Of a stretch of 64,000 bases of DNA, positions 9,038 to 16,552 are shown in pieces; position 1 is the first letter of the stretch, and each line of letters opens with the position of its first letter. Below the pieces are notes generated by a model. The model did no database searches and was not told the origin of the DNA. It was given only the letters and a program-made list of their open reading frames with translations. A program made the position numbers and the translations under genes. Source of the stretch: Terriglobus aquaticus (GTDB lineage Bacteria > Acidobacteriota > Terriglobia > Terriglobales > Acidobacteriaceae); NCBI RefSeq assembly GCF_025685415.1, contig NZ_JAGSYB010000001.1, forward strand, positions 124,001 to 188,000. Reading direction: 5' to 3'.

Positions 9038-10198
9038 CTAGACCGTTTGCGGCACCAGCGCGATGATGTCCTGGTCGTAGATGGACTTCTTGCGATCGGC
9101 CAGAGCCGTGAAGCGCGTGTAGGTCTGGTCAAGCTCTTCGCGGCTCAGTTCGAAGCCTAGTTCTTTGAGCCGGTGCTCCAGGGCGCGGCGGCCACTGTGC
9201 TTGCCGAGCACGATGGTGTTGGCATTCACGCCAAATCGTGAGGCGGACATGATCTCGTAGGTGAGCGGGTTGGCGAGAACGCCGTGCTGGTGGATGCCGC
9301 TGGCGTGAGCGAAGGCGTTCTTGCCCACAATAGCTTTGTTGGGCGACGGCGTGAAGGAGATGATCTCGTCGAGCAGACGGCTCGTGGCGCCAATCTCGTC
9401 CAGCTTGAGCCGGTTGGCAAAGGGGTACTGGTCGTGGCGGATGTTGAGAATGGCAGCAACCTCCTCCAGCGCAGCGTTGCCGGCGCGCTCGCCGATGCCG
9501 TGGATCGAAACTTCCACCTGGCGGGCACCACCGCACACGCCGGAGAGGGTGTTGATGGTGGCGAGCCCAAGGTCGTCATGGCAGTGCGTGGAGAAGACGA
9601 CGGTATCGGCGCCGGGAACACGATCGCGCACAGCCTGGAACATCTGCTGGTACTCGGCGGGGGTGGAGTAGCCCACCGTGTCGGGCAGGTTGATGGTCGT
9701 GGCGCCCGCCTGGATGGCGACGGTGATCATCTGCACGAGAAAGTCGAGGTCGGAGCGGGTGGCGTCTTCTGCGGAGAACTCAACATCTTCGGCGAAGGTG
9801 CGCGCCAAGCGAACGCACTCCCCGGTCTGGTCCAGCGCCTGCTGGCGGGTGATGCGCAGCTTGGCTTCCAGATGAAGGTCAGACGAGGCAAGAAAGGTGT
9901 GGATGCGATTGCTCTGTGCGGGCGCCACCGCGGCCGCGGCGCGCTCGATGTCGCCCTGCTTACAGCGGGCGAGAGCAGCGATACGGGCGCCGCGCACCTC
10001 GGTCGCGATGGCGCGAACGGACTCGAAATCGCCGTCGGAGGCGATGGGGAAACCCGCCTCGATGATGTCCACATTGAGTTGCGCGAGCTGGTGGGCGAAG
10101 CGCACTTTTTCTGCGTGGTGCATGGTGCAGCCGGGCGATTGCTCGCCGTCGCGGAGTGTGGTGTCGAAAAAAAGTACCTGATTGTTTGCCGTGGTCAT
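9038..10198 (-). CDS. leuA: 2-isopropylmalate synthase, short form without regulatory domain
   Basis: Condenses acetyl-CoA with 2-oxoisovalerate, the first step of leucine synthesis. The DRE-TIM-barrel catalytic domain is intact: FFDTTLRDGEQSPG (residues 10-23), FSTHCHDDLG with the metal-binding HxH, VEVSIHGIGERAGNAALEEV, and AFAHASGIHQHGVL. The protein is only 386 aa, against about 510-570 for ordinary LeuA. It ends shortly after the subdomain-II helices (LIALVPQTV), so the C-terminal LeuA allosteric (leucine-binding) domain is absent and no continuation is visible in other frames. Leucine feedback inhibition may therefore be missing. A related activity (citramalate or homocitrate synthase) is possible, but the adjacent leuBCD supports LeuA. 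It is the first gene of the operon, and its SD is weak. Confidence 0.9.
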   Translation of the reverse strand: MTTANNQVLFFDTTLRDGEQSPGCTMHHAEKVRFAHQLAQLNVDIIEAGFPIASDGDFESVRAIATEVRGARIAALARCKQGDIERAAAAVAPAQSNRIHTFLASSDLHLEAKLRITRQQALDQTGECVRLARTFAEDVEFSAEDATRSDLDFLVQMITVAIQAGATTINLPDTVGYSTPAEYQQMFQAVRDRVPGADTVVFSTHCHDDLGLATINTLSGVCGGARQVEVSIHGIGERAGNAALEEVAAILNIRHDQYPFANRLKLDEIGATSRLLDEIISFTPSPNKAIVGKNAFAHASGIHQHGVLANPLTYEIMSASRFGVNANTIVLGKHSGRRALEHRLKELGFELSREELDQTYTRFTALADRKKSIYDQDIIALVPQTV

Positions 10199-10228
10199 CG
10201 AAGAAAACCTACTAGGAGGAGTATAGAG

Positions 10229-10243
10229 ATAAGCAAGCCTTAT
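10229..10243. promoter_or_regulatory. LysR-type operator candidate (ATAAG-N5-CTTAT)
   Basis: A perfect 5-bp inverted repeat, ATAAG CAAGC CTTAT, contains the T-N11-A core (T10230, A10242) typical of LysR-family boxes. It lies in the 90-bp divergent region between leuA and a lysR gene, 31 bases upstream of the leuA start and 46 bases upstream of the regulator start, where such a regulator would normally bind. Confidence 0.55.
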
Positions 10244-10252
10244 GCCGCATGA

Positions 10253-10272
10253 TAGCGGTATTCAAACTGCTA
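10253..10272. promoter_or_regulatory. Second imperfect palindrome in the leuA-lysR intergenic region
   Basis: TAGC-G-GT ... AC-T-GCTA forms a 20-bp imperfect inverted repeat (outer arms TAGC/GCTA, inner GT/AC) just upstream of the lysR start. It could be the autoregulatory or activation site that accompanies the box at 10229. Weaker than the first site. Confidence 0.35.
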
Positions 10273-10288
10273 ATGGCGAGAGCTGCTG

Positions 10289-11221
10289 ATGGATCTGTTT
10301 GCACTGGAAACCTTTGTTGCTGTAGCGGAAGAACGTAGCTTTTCGCGGGCGGCCCTGCGGCTGCGACGCACCCAGCCTGCGGTGAGCCAGACTATCGCCA
10401 AGCTGGAAGCCGAACTGGGTGAGACCCTATTTGAGCGAGCGGCTCGGGACGGATCGCTGACAGACGCGGGCGAGGTTCTGCGCGAATACGCCCAGAAATT
10501 GCTGAATCTACGACAGGAGGCGACCGACGCCCTCGGGGACCTGCGATCGCTGCACCGGGGGCGGCTGAACCTGGCCGCCAACGAGTACACCTGCCTCTCC
10601 CTGCTTCCGGTTCTGGATCAGTTTTGCCGGGCCTATCCCAGGATCAAGGTCGCCGTGCAGCGATCGCTTGCAAGCCGCATTCCGGACGAGGTGCTGGCGC
10701 ACGGCGTGGAACTGGGAATCGTCAGCTTTCGCCCGGACGATCCTTCGCTGGAGTCGATTGTGATCTTCCGCGACGAGCTGGCGTTTGTGGTGAATCCGGG
10801 CCATGCGCTGGCGGGTGCGGAGTCTGTTTCGATCCGGCAGCTAGATGGCGAGCACTTTGTCGCGCACAATGTGGCGTCGCCGCAACGGCAAAAGGTGCTG
10901 GAGGCATTCCAGCGGCACAAGACGCACCTGCGAATCGATGTGGAGTTGCCGTCGCTTGAGGCGGTCCGGCGCTTTGTAGAGCAGGGAAACGGCGTGGCGC
11001 TGGTTCCGGCGCTGACTGTAGAGAGAGAACTGTCATCGGGGGCGCTGGTACGTGTTCCTGTCCGCGAACTGCACATGGAACGCAAGCTGCGTGTGGTGTA
11101 TCGCAGGAATGCTGCGCTGTCCCACGCTGCAGTGAGCTTCCTGCGGCAGGTGGAGATGTACGCAGCCGGCTCCGGCGGTGCCTACTGCTACGAACAGGAA
11201 AAGCCGGCAAAGCTGCGATAG
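10289..11221 (+). CDS. LysR-family transcriptional regulator, divergent from leuA
   Basis: A 310-aa LysR-type regulator. Residues 1-60 form the winged helix-turn-helix (FVAVAEERSFSRAALRLRRTQPAVSQTIAKLEAELGETLFER), followed by a linker helix and a periplasmic-binding-like effector domain (about 90-295; LGIVSFRPDDPSLESI, VRRFVEQGNGVALVPALTVE). The gene is divergent from leuA with operator-like palindromes between them. By the usual LysR rule it probably controls the leu-ilv operon and itself, perhaps with a pathway intermediate as coinducer, as IlvY and LeuO-type regulators do; the effector is unknown. The ATG at 10289 has only a weak purine-rich SD. The C-terminal 20 residues are non-conserved. 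Confidence 0.93.
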   Translation: MDLFALETFVAVAEERSFSRAALRLRRTQPAVSQTIAKLEAELGETLFERAARDGSLTDAGEVLREYAQKLLNLRQEATDALGDLRSLHRGRLNLAANEYTCLSLLPVLDQFCRAYPRIKVAVQRSLASRIPDEVLAHGVELGIVSFRPDDPSLESIVIFRDELAFVVNPGHALAGAESVSIRQLDGEHFVAHNVASPQRQKVLEAFQRHKTHLRIDVELPSLEAVRRFVEQGNGVALVPALTVERELSSGALVRVPVRELHMERKLRVVYRRNAALSHAAVSFLRQVEMYAAGSGGAYCYEQEKPAKLR

Positions 11222-11364
11222 GGATGCTCACCGATACGGTCGCGGCGAGTCGTACAGGTACAATAACGGATGGAACGGACGGCTCGCGTTTTGGTTGTGG
11301 GCTGCGCTTCACCGCTGCGCCGCGCGTGCAGAGATGCCCTGATTTGAGGTTGGTAATTTTTCGC

Positions 11365-11985
11365 ATGAAGAAAACAGTGTGGATTTGCGCGGTGCTTGCG
11401 GGTACCGTGGCCGCGGCAGTTGTTCCAAACGCAGCACTCGCGCAGGAAAGCCGGCAGGACGTGAGCCTGAGCGCGTCCTACCTGTTCGCTCCACAGGTGA
11501 ACGGCAATGCCGCCCAGCTAAACACGCATGGCTTCCTGGGAGCGTTGGCAAGCTACCGGTTCATGCTGACCCCGCGGTCGGCCCTGGAAGCGAACTACGG
11601 GTTTACGCAGTACCGCGATACGCTGCAGAACTCGCGCGCGACCTACAACGTCCACACCCGCCAGCAGGAAATCTCGCTGGGTTACGTGTACAGCCGGACG
11701 TATCACAATTTCAGCCCGTTCCTTGAGGGCGGCGTGGCAGGCGTGTTCTTTTCGCCGATCAAGGATTTTGAGACGACGACGCTGGACGCGCAGCGGCAGA
11801 CGTCGTTGGGCGGCATGTTCGGCGGCGGCGTGGCGTATGAGCTGAGCCCCAGCTTCGACCTCCGTGTGCAGTACCACGGCGTGGTGGTGAAGGCGCCCAG
11901 CTTCAAGGTGGAAGACCCGAACTACAACACCGGCCGGTATGAGTTGATCTCGACGCCAGCCATCGGCATTGCGTACCACTTCTAG
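11365..11985 (+). CDS. Outer-membrane beta-barrel protein (OmpA-like 8-strand type)
   Basis: A 206-aa exported protein. The signal peptide covers residues 1-26 (KKTVWICAVLAGTVAAAV...ALAQ), which fixes the start at 11365; the longer upstream reading is not used. The remainder shows alternating hydrophobic/polar strands separated by short turns (DVSLSASYLF, HGFLGALASYRFML, ALEANYGFTQY, QEISLGYVYSR, FSPFLEGGVAGVFF, GGMFGGGVAYELSP, FDLRVQYHG) and ends in IGIAYHF, an aromatic terminal residue as the BAM complex requires. Ligand or function unknown. It converges with a second small barrel gene across a hairpin. Confidence 0.8.
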   Translation: MKKTVWICAVLAGTVAAAVVPNAALAQESRQDVSLSASYLFAPQVNGNAAQLNTHGFLGALASYRFMLTPRSALEANYGFTQYRDTLQNSRATYNVHTRQQEISLGYVYSRTYHNFSPFLEGGVAGVFFSPIKDFETTTLDAQRQTSLGGMFGGGVAYELSPSFDLRVQYHGVVVKAPSFKVEDPNYNTGRYELISTPAIGIAYHF

Positions 11986-12004
11986 CGTGACGCTGATTGC
12001 AAAT

Positions 12005-12039
12005 AACAGAAGGCCCCGGGGAACCGGGGCCTTTCTGTT
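12005..12039. terminator. Bidirectional hairpin terminator
   Basis: AACAGAAGGCCCCGG pairs with CCGGGGCCTTTCTGTT (one bulged base) around a 4-base loop. The stem is about 15 bp with T/A-rich flanks on both sides, and sits between two convergent barrel genes, 20 bases after one stop and 28 after the other. This is a strong intrinsic terminator for both directions. Confidence 0.85.
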
Positions 12040-12066
12040 GGTACTGCTCGGTTGTAAGCGAGCGCT

Positions 12067-12744
12067 CTACTGGAAGTGGTATGCCGCCCCGATGGTGATG
12101 ACCTGTGGCGAGAGCGATGCCGAATTCGAAGTGACATTGCCCTGGCTGACAAAGCCGCGGAAATTGAACCAGTTCTGGTATTCGTAATCCGCGCGGACGT
12201 TGATGTGACGGGTCGCGTTGTAGTCCACACCCACGCCGATGGCGCCGATGTTGTAAGCCAGGTTCGCCACGTTGTACTCGTAATTGAAGACACCGCGACC
12301 GTACATGAGCTTGCCGTAGGGATGGAAGTTTCCGTAATGGCGCACGTAGCGGCCACCCAGTTCATAGGTGCGCTCGTAGAGCTTGCTGGGGCTCGGGGCG
12401 TTGATCTGGTGGATGTTGAATTCGACTCCGTAGTGATACTTGAAATCGAACGTGGCGTAACCCATGTAGCCCTTGAACATGTCGCGGCCATAATCGGGAG
12501 CCGCCAGAACGAAGCCACCACCGGCCTGCAGGTCGCCGGCGCGGGTTGCGGTGGGTTTGGCCTGGGCGTGAGCCGCACCGGCGCATGCTAGCGAAAGCAC
12601 GCAGGCGCCGCTCGCCGCCAAGGTGCGGAGTCTACGGGGAATGCAACCTTGCATGGAGTGGCTATCGGCTGCATCCGCTTCAGGCTTGAGCGAAGCGGAA
12701 AGAGGGCGTCCGTCTTGGATCGAGTAGGCGTCCGTGGTCAGCAA
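12067..12744 (-). CDS. Small outer-membrane beta-barrel protein
   Basis: A 225-aa exported barrel-type protein. The best SD (AAGGAG, five bases away) belongs to a TTG at 12744. The first in-frame ATG, at 12654 (residue 31), would give a more conventional signal peptide (MQGCIPRRLRTLAASGACVLSLACAGAAHAQ) but has no SD. The mature part has repeated amphipathic strands (GGGFVLAAPDYG, YMGYATFDFKYHYGVEF, RTYELGGRYVRHYG, FHPYGKLMYGRGVFNYEY, IGAIGVGVDYNATRHINVRADYEYQNWF) and ends QVITIGAAYHFQ, one residue after the terminal aromatic. It may form an operon with the degenerate-peptidase gene and tonB upstream. Function unknown. Confidence 0.78.
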   Translation of the reverse strand: MLTTDAYSIQDGRPLSASLKPEADAADSHSMQGCIPRRLRTLAASGACVLSLACAGAAHAQAKPTATRAGDLQAGGGFVLAAPDYGRDMFKGYMGYATFDFKYHYGVEFNIHQINAPSPSKLYERTYELGGRYVRHYGNFHPYGKLMYGRGVFNYEYNVANLAYNIGAIGVGVDYNATRHINVRADYEYQNWFNFRGFVSQGNVTSNSASLSPQVITIGAAYHFQ

Positions 12745-12818
12745 AACGACTCCTTGCAGGTGAAAACAACGTGCTGGGGAGGGGAGCGAGTTCGCGTCGG
12801 CGAATCGCTCCCGCTCTG

Positions 12819-14798
12819 TTATTTCTGCGGCGGGTTGCTGGTGCCGGTGGCCGGAGCGGTGGGTTGCGCGGTGCCGGTTCCGTCTGCCGGGGCGGTGCCA
12901 TTGGAGGGCTGCGCGGCAGGAGCTGCCGTGCCGTTCGCGGGAGCGGCCTGGCCGTTCGCAGACTGAGACGCCACGTCTGCAGCGGTGCTTCCCGCGGCGT
13001 TCTGGGCGGCGGCATTGGCCGCAGCCTGGTCGACCGCGGTTGTCGGTGCCTTGTAGTACGCCAGCTTCAGGTACACGGGCGTCACTTCAAACGGCATCTT
13101 GTCGCGAGACGAAAGCAGGGGCTCGTAGGTGGAGTGCATCTGCACCACCTGGTCGGTCCAGGGGTCAAACCGCAGGAACGATCCCAGCGGCATGGCCGCG
13201 TTCTGCTTCAGGTCGTTCATGTTCAGCTTCTGACCCTTGCTGACAAGACCCTGCAGCCAGAACGTGCCTGTCTTGGCGTCCTTGAGCAGGGAATCGCCCA
13301 GCATCGGCTCGTTCAGCGCGGTCAAAGACTTGTAGCGCGCCTGCATCTGCGCGAGATACAGGCCAAACTGACCGGCTGCGTCCTGCAGTTCTTTGGGCTG
13401 CAACAGCTCGACAGTCTTCTTGGCCGCTTCTTCGTTGTCACGATCCGTGTGATGCATCGGGATCCTGGCGAACGCAGCAGTGTCGGGGAAGAGCAGGCGA
13501 TCGTTGAAGGCGTACTTCGTGTCCAGGCGGTGACCCTGGATGATGTGGGCCAACTGGAACGCGATGACGGCGTACAGGTTGTTGACCTGTTCGTTCTTAT
13601 CGCCGGGTACCGCGGTGGTGTCGATCAGGCTCTTGGAGAGCACGATGGTGTTGCCGATGGCAAGCGACTCGAGCGGCTCGGTGAGCAGCGTGCGGACACG
13701 GATCGGGCGGGCCGTCTGGATGTTGTTGTAGGCGAGAATGTTGCCGGCGATCTGCTCCAGAATCTTGTCGAAGTCAGAGGGCGCGTCCAACAGGCCGGCC
13801 TGAAAGAGCCGCTCGATGACGTTGTCTTCCGCCTGCTGCACCCAGGCGCGCTGAGCGCCGAGCGGCGAGACATCCTGCGCATCGTTGGATACGTCTGTGG
13901 CGCCTGCCACTTCCACGTCCACGTTGTCGGACGTGTTCTGCGGCACCTTCAGCACATAACCCCAGATGTGATTGACGGCCTTAAACTTGACCGTGTTCTC
14001 TTCGCTCTTGGGATCGCTCTCTTCCATGTAGGAGCTGGTGGGCAGCCAAAGGCCGGGCTGCACGTTGGTGCGCCAGGAATCGAAGTGGTAGTACTCGCGG
14101 ATGTCCTTTTCCGTGCCGGCAAATGAACCGTTGAAGCGGACGATGTTGCCGCCCTGCGGCTCAATCCAGATGCGACCAAAGAAACGGCCGCGGGTGTGGT
14201 TCGTCGCGGGCTCCACGTCAAAGACGGCGGTGCGGACCGAACCCACAAAATCGTTGCGGACAAACCCGAACTTGTACTGGGTGCGGTTGAAGTCCTTGGA
14301 GTCGATCAGCAGCATCTGGACGAAGCCAGCCTCGCTGAACTCCAGGTGGAGCGACCGGTTGAGACCACCGATGTAGCTTCCGGAACCCTTGAAGACGTTG
14401 AGCTTGCTCATGAAGCCCTTCTTCTCGCCGGCCGTTCCGGTGTGCTTGACCGCGCTTTTTTCGTACGGGTTGTCACCGATCACCTTGCCGAAATCCACGC
14501 GGCCCAGAAAGTGCTGATCGGAGACGGGCACCTGCAACAGGGCCGGATCCGGCTTCATGTTCTGGATGTACGTTTCGACGAGCGGAGCGCGATCGCGGAC
14601 CACCTTAACCACCTCGGCTTCACGCGCGATTGCCTTGTCAATCAGGGCGTTCTGTGCCGGGGTGAGCTTGCGCGCGGGCAGGTCGTCCTTGGGCTTCTTC
14701 TTTCCGAGAAGAGGGATGGCCGCATGCGCCTGGGTCGCGCTGACCGCGAGCATGCCTGCGAGAAGTCCCGCGATGCATGGCTTTCGAAGATTGGTCAT
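12819..14798 (-). CDS. Exported protein with a decayed M48 zinc-peptidase motif
   Basis: 659 aa from the ATG at 14798, chosen because it begins a clear signal peptide (MTNLRKPCIAGLLAGMLAVS...HA). The middle resembles the M48/BepA-type peptidase core: a strand-helix segment SLAIGNTIVLSKSLID, then VIAFQLAHIIQGHRLD where M48 enzymes have HExxH plus a third histidine, then DNEEAAKKTVELL in the position of the family's downstream glutamate motif. The first His and the catalytic Glu are replaced (F and Q at residues 414-415), so zinc catalysis is unlikely. The N-terminal 370 residues are unrecognised. The C-terminal 75 residues are a low-complexity A/P/G/T/N tail. It lies 89 bases downstream of tonB, so a chaperone or assembly role at the outer membrane is a reasonable inference. 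Confidence 0.75.
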   Translation of the reverse strand: MTNLRKPCIAGLLAGMLAVSATQAHAAIPLLGKKKPKDDLPARKLTPAQNALIDKAIAREAEVVKVVRDRAPLVETYIQNMKPDPALLQVPVSDQHFLGRVDFGKVIGDNPYEKSAVKHTGTAGEKKGFMSKLNVFKGSGSYIGGLNRSLHLEFSEAGFVQMLLIDSKDFNRTQYKFGFVRNDFVGSVRTAVFDVEPATNHTRGRFFGRIWIEPQGGNIVRFNGSFAGTEKDIREYYHFDSWRTNVQPGLWLPTSSYMEESDPKSEENTVKFKAVNHIWGYVLKVPQNTSDNVDVEVAGATDVSNDAQDVSPLGAQRAWVQQAEDNVIERLFQAGLLDAPSDFDKILEQIAGNILAYNNIQTARPIRVRTLLTEPLESLAIGNTIVLSKSLIDTTAVPGDKNEQVNNLYAVIAFQLAHIIQGHRLDTKYAFNDRLLFPDTAAFARIPMHHTDRDNEEAAKKTVELLQPKELQDAAGQFGLYLAQMQARYKSLTALNEPMLGDSLLKDAKTGTFWLQGLVSKGQKLNMNDLKQNAAMPLGSFLRFDPWTDQVVQMHSTYEPLLSSRDKMPFEVTPVYLKLAYYKAPTTAVDQAAANAAAQNAAGSTAADVASQSANGQAAPANGTAAPAAQPSNGTAPADGTGTAQPTAPATGTSNPPQK

Positions 14799-14887
14799 GA
14801 TGTCGGAACTCCTGAAGCTTGGCTGAAAGCCGATCTGCTGTGTGCCACTTGGCGTATTATCCCGCATTGCGCTCCGGGGGCTGGAGC

Positions 14888-16030
14888 TTAGCTGGCGAGC
14901 TGGAAGGTGATGTTGACCACGCCGTCCCAGTCGACGGCCTTGCCGTCCTGCGTGGCGGGTTGGAAGCGCATGCCCTGTGCAGCACGTTCGGCTGCCTGGT
15001 CAAGACCGTGACCCAGGCTGCTGGACACGCCCAGAACCTGGACCGAGCCGCTGGACGTGACGTGGATGCGAACTGCAACACTGCCTTCGATGTGTGCGTT
15101 CTTGGCATCTTCGGTGTATTCCGGCCGAGGCTTGAACAGGACCTTGGGAGCTGTTCTGGGAGCAGACACGGGCTGAGCGATCTGAGTTGCGACCGGCTGC
15201 GGTTTATTGTTCATTGCGATCTGGATGGCACCCGCGCGTGCCGGACCGCTGCCGTTGCTGCCCGCCATGCCGTTGCTCAGGCCACGGATCGGCACGGCGG
15301 CGTTGTCGCGGCCCGCCATGTTGGTGCCATTGGGGCTACCTGACCCCGAGAGGGCGATCTTGGTGGGGTTACCCAGGCCCGAGTTGGACGCGTTCATGCC
15401 AGGAGCGCCGGAGCGGCCCAAGTTGATGGGCGACACTGCGGGGCCGGAGGTGTTGTTGATCGGGTTGGTCAGGTTGCCAAGGCGAACGGGGCTGGGGTGT
15501 GCGCTGTTGTTGGGCACCGAGGCAGCCTGGGCGATCTGAATCGCAACCGGCTTGGGCGCGGGCGGCGGTTCGACGGCCTTGGGCGCGGGCGACGTCTTTA
15601 CAACTTCAGGAGCCGGCTTGACCACGGGCGGCTGGATCTTGGGAGGCTCCGGCGTTTCGACCACGATGGGCGGCTTGATCGGTTCGATCGGCTTGATCTT
15701 GGGCGGCGGCGGAAGCTTGACGATCGGCTTCGGCTTGGGCGGCTCCGGGGGCAGGGGCTTCACGGCGTTAAAGGTGATGACCTTCTGCTGCTCGAGCTGC
15801 TTCTTGACCGTGGTCTTGATCATGAGAGCGGCGGTCAGCACGGAGCCGAAGATGAGCAGTGCAACCGGGTAGGACCGCTTGTCCTGCTTGCCGGTGTCCA
15901 CCACGCCGAAGTCTTTGAAGGCCAGATCGCGCTGTGTGCGCAGGGTCGGGTCGGACGTGGCGGCGGGAACACGCGAGGTTGCAGGAGCGGGGCGTGTTGT
16001 CTGGGGTGGACGGGGGGTCTCAGTCGTCAT
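14888..16030 (-). CDS. tonB: TonB energy-transducer protein
   Basis: A 380-aa inner-membrane protein that transmits proton-motive force to outer-membrane receptors with ExbB/ExbD, which are not in this window. A cytoplasmic N-terminus of about 54 residues precedes one transmembrane helix (YPVALLIFGSVLTAALMI). The periplasm-spanning region is Pro/Lys/Glu-rich (about residues 90-165, repeated PPxPKP and PIxP units), followed by an Asn/Ser/Gly-rich linker. The C-terminal TonB domain (about 295-380) reads KVLFKPRPEYTEDAKNAHIEGSVAVRIHV ... GMRFQPATQDGKAVDWDGVVNITF. The long cytoplasmic tail is unlike enterobacterial TonB. It could energise the TonB receptor at 27.0-29.7 kb. Confidence 0.92.
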   Translation of the reverse strand: MTTETPRPPQTTRPAPATSRVPAATSDPTLRTQRDLAFKDFGVVDTGKQDKRSYPVALLIFGSVLTAALMIKTTVKKQLEQQKVITFNAVKPLPPEPPKPKPIVKLPPPPKIKPIEPIKPPIVVETPEPPKIQPPVVKPAPEVVKTSPAPKAVEPPPAPKPVAIQIAQAASVPNNSAHPSPVRLGNLTNPINNTSGPAVSPINLGRSGAPGMNASNSGLGNPTKIALSGSGSPNGTNMAGRDNAAVPIRGLSNGMAGSNGSGPARAGAIQIAMNNKPQPVATQIAQPVSAPRTAPKVLFKPRPEYTEDAKNAHIEGSVAVRIHVTSSGSVQVLGVSSSLGHGLDQAAERAAQGMRFQPATQDGKAVDWDGVVNITFQLAS

Positions 16031-16552
16031 ACGAGCGTCAGTTCCTCGGCAAAGGCCTAGAAGTTCGGTTGTGTTTCAGTCGAAACATGCGATCTGTGCA
16101 GGGGATTCCTTGGGAGTGCACATGCCCACGTTGTAGGGCGCTTGCTGTCTCTGTTTCCTCAACAGCGATCGCGTGTTCTGGAGTGCAACACTGCCAGGTT
16201 TGATGCCTCCGATCATAAGGCGCATCGGCGGGTGATTTCTGGAAATATCGCTGCAACTTTTGTGCCAGCGCGGTGTCCACAAGCATTACTTCTTTCTTAG
16301 GACGGTGGAGTCGCCAAAGGGGTTCTGCATAGGATGCGAAAAAAGCGCGACGTGTCCACCAAGGGCTGGATTCGGCGTACTGCCGATTGTTGTTTCTGCA
16401 AGTTGCAGGTCCTCTTTAGCGACTTGAAAACGTCCGCGTAGCGACTCATTTTGCAGCGCTGTGCGCGATGCGACAGCATTGGTGTCCACGCGTCTCGAAA
16501 GATTCGGAAGCGGTACAAAAGGCTTGCACTCGGTGTCCTTTAGTCTGCTCCC
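16031..16552. other. Non-coding stretch between tonB and the DUF421 gene
   Basis: Some 520 bases with no supportable gene; two short minus-strand frames have no family features, no good SD and atypical composition. It must hold the divergent promoters for tonB and the DUF421 gene. The octamer GTGTCCAC occurs three times in the same orientation (16273-16280, 16352-16359, 16482-16489), which may mark a regulator site. Confidence 0.5.

Noticed and set aside
10242-10288. Short ORF before lysR as a possible leucine leader peptide
   Set aside because: Fifteen codons with no leucine run, no SD at proper distance and the wrong strand for leuA attenuation.
15540-15780. Proline-rich repeats that could look like a tandem DNA repeat
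   Set aside because: They encode the PxPKP spacer of TonB, with varied codons; a protein feature rather than a separate repeat element.
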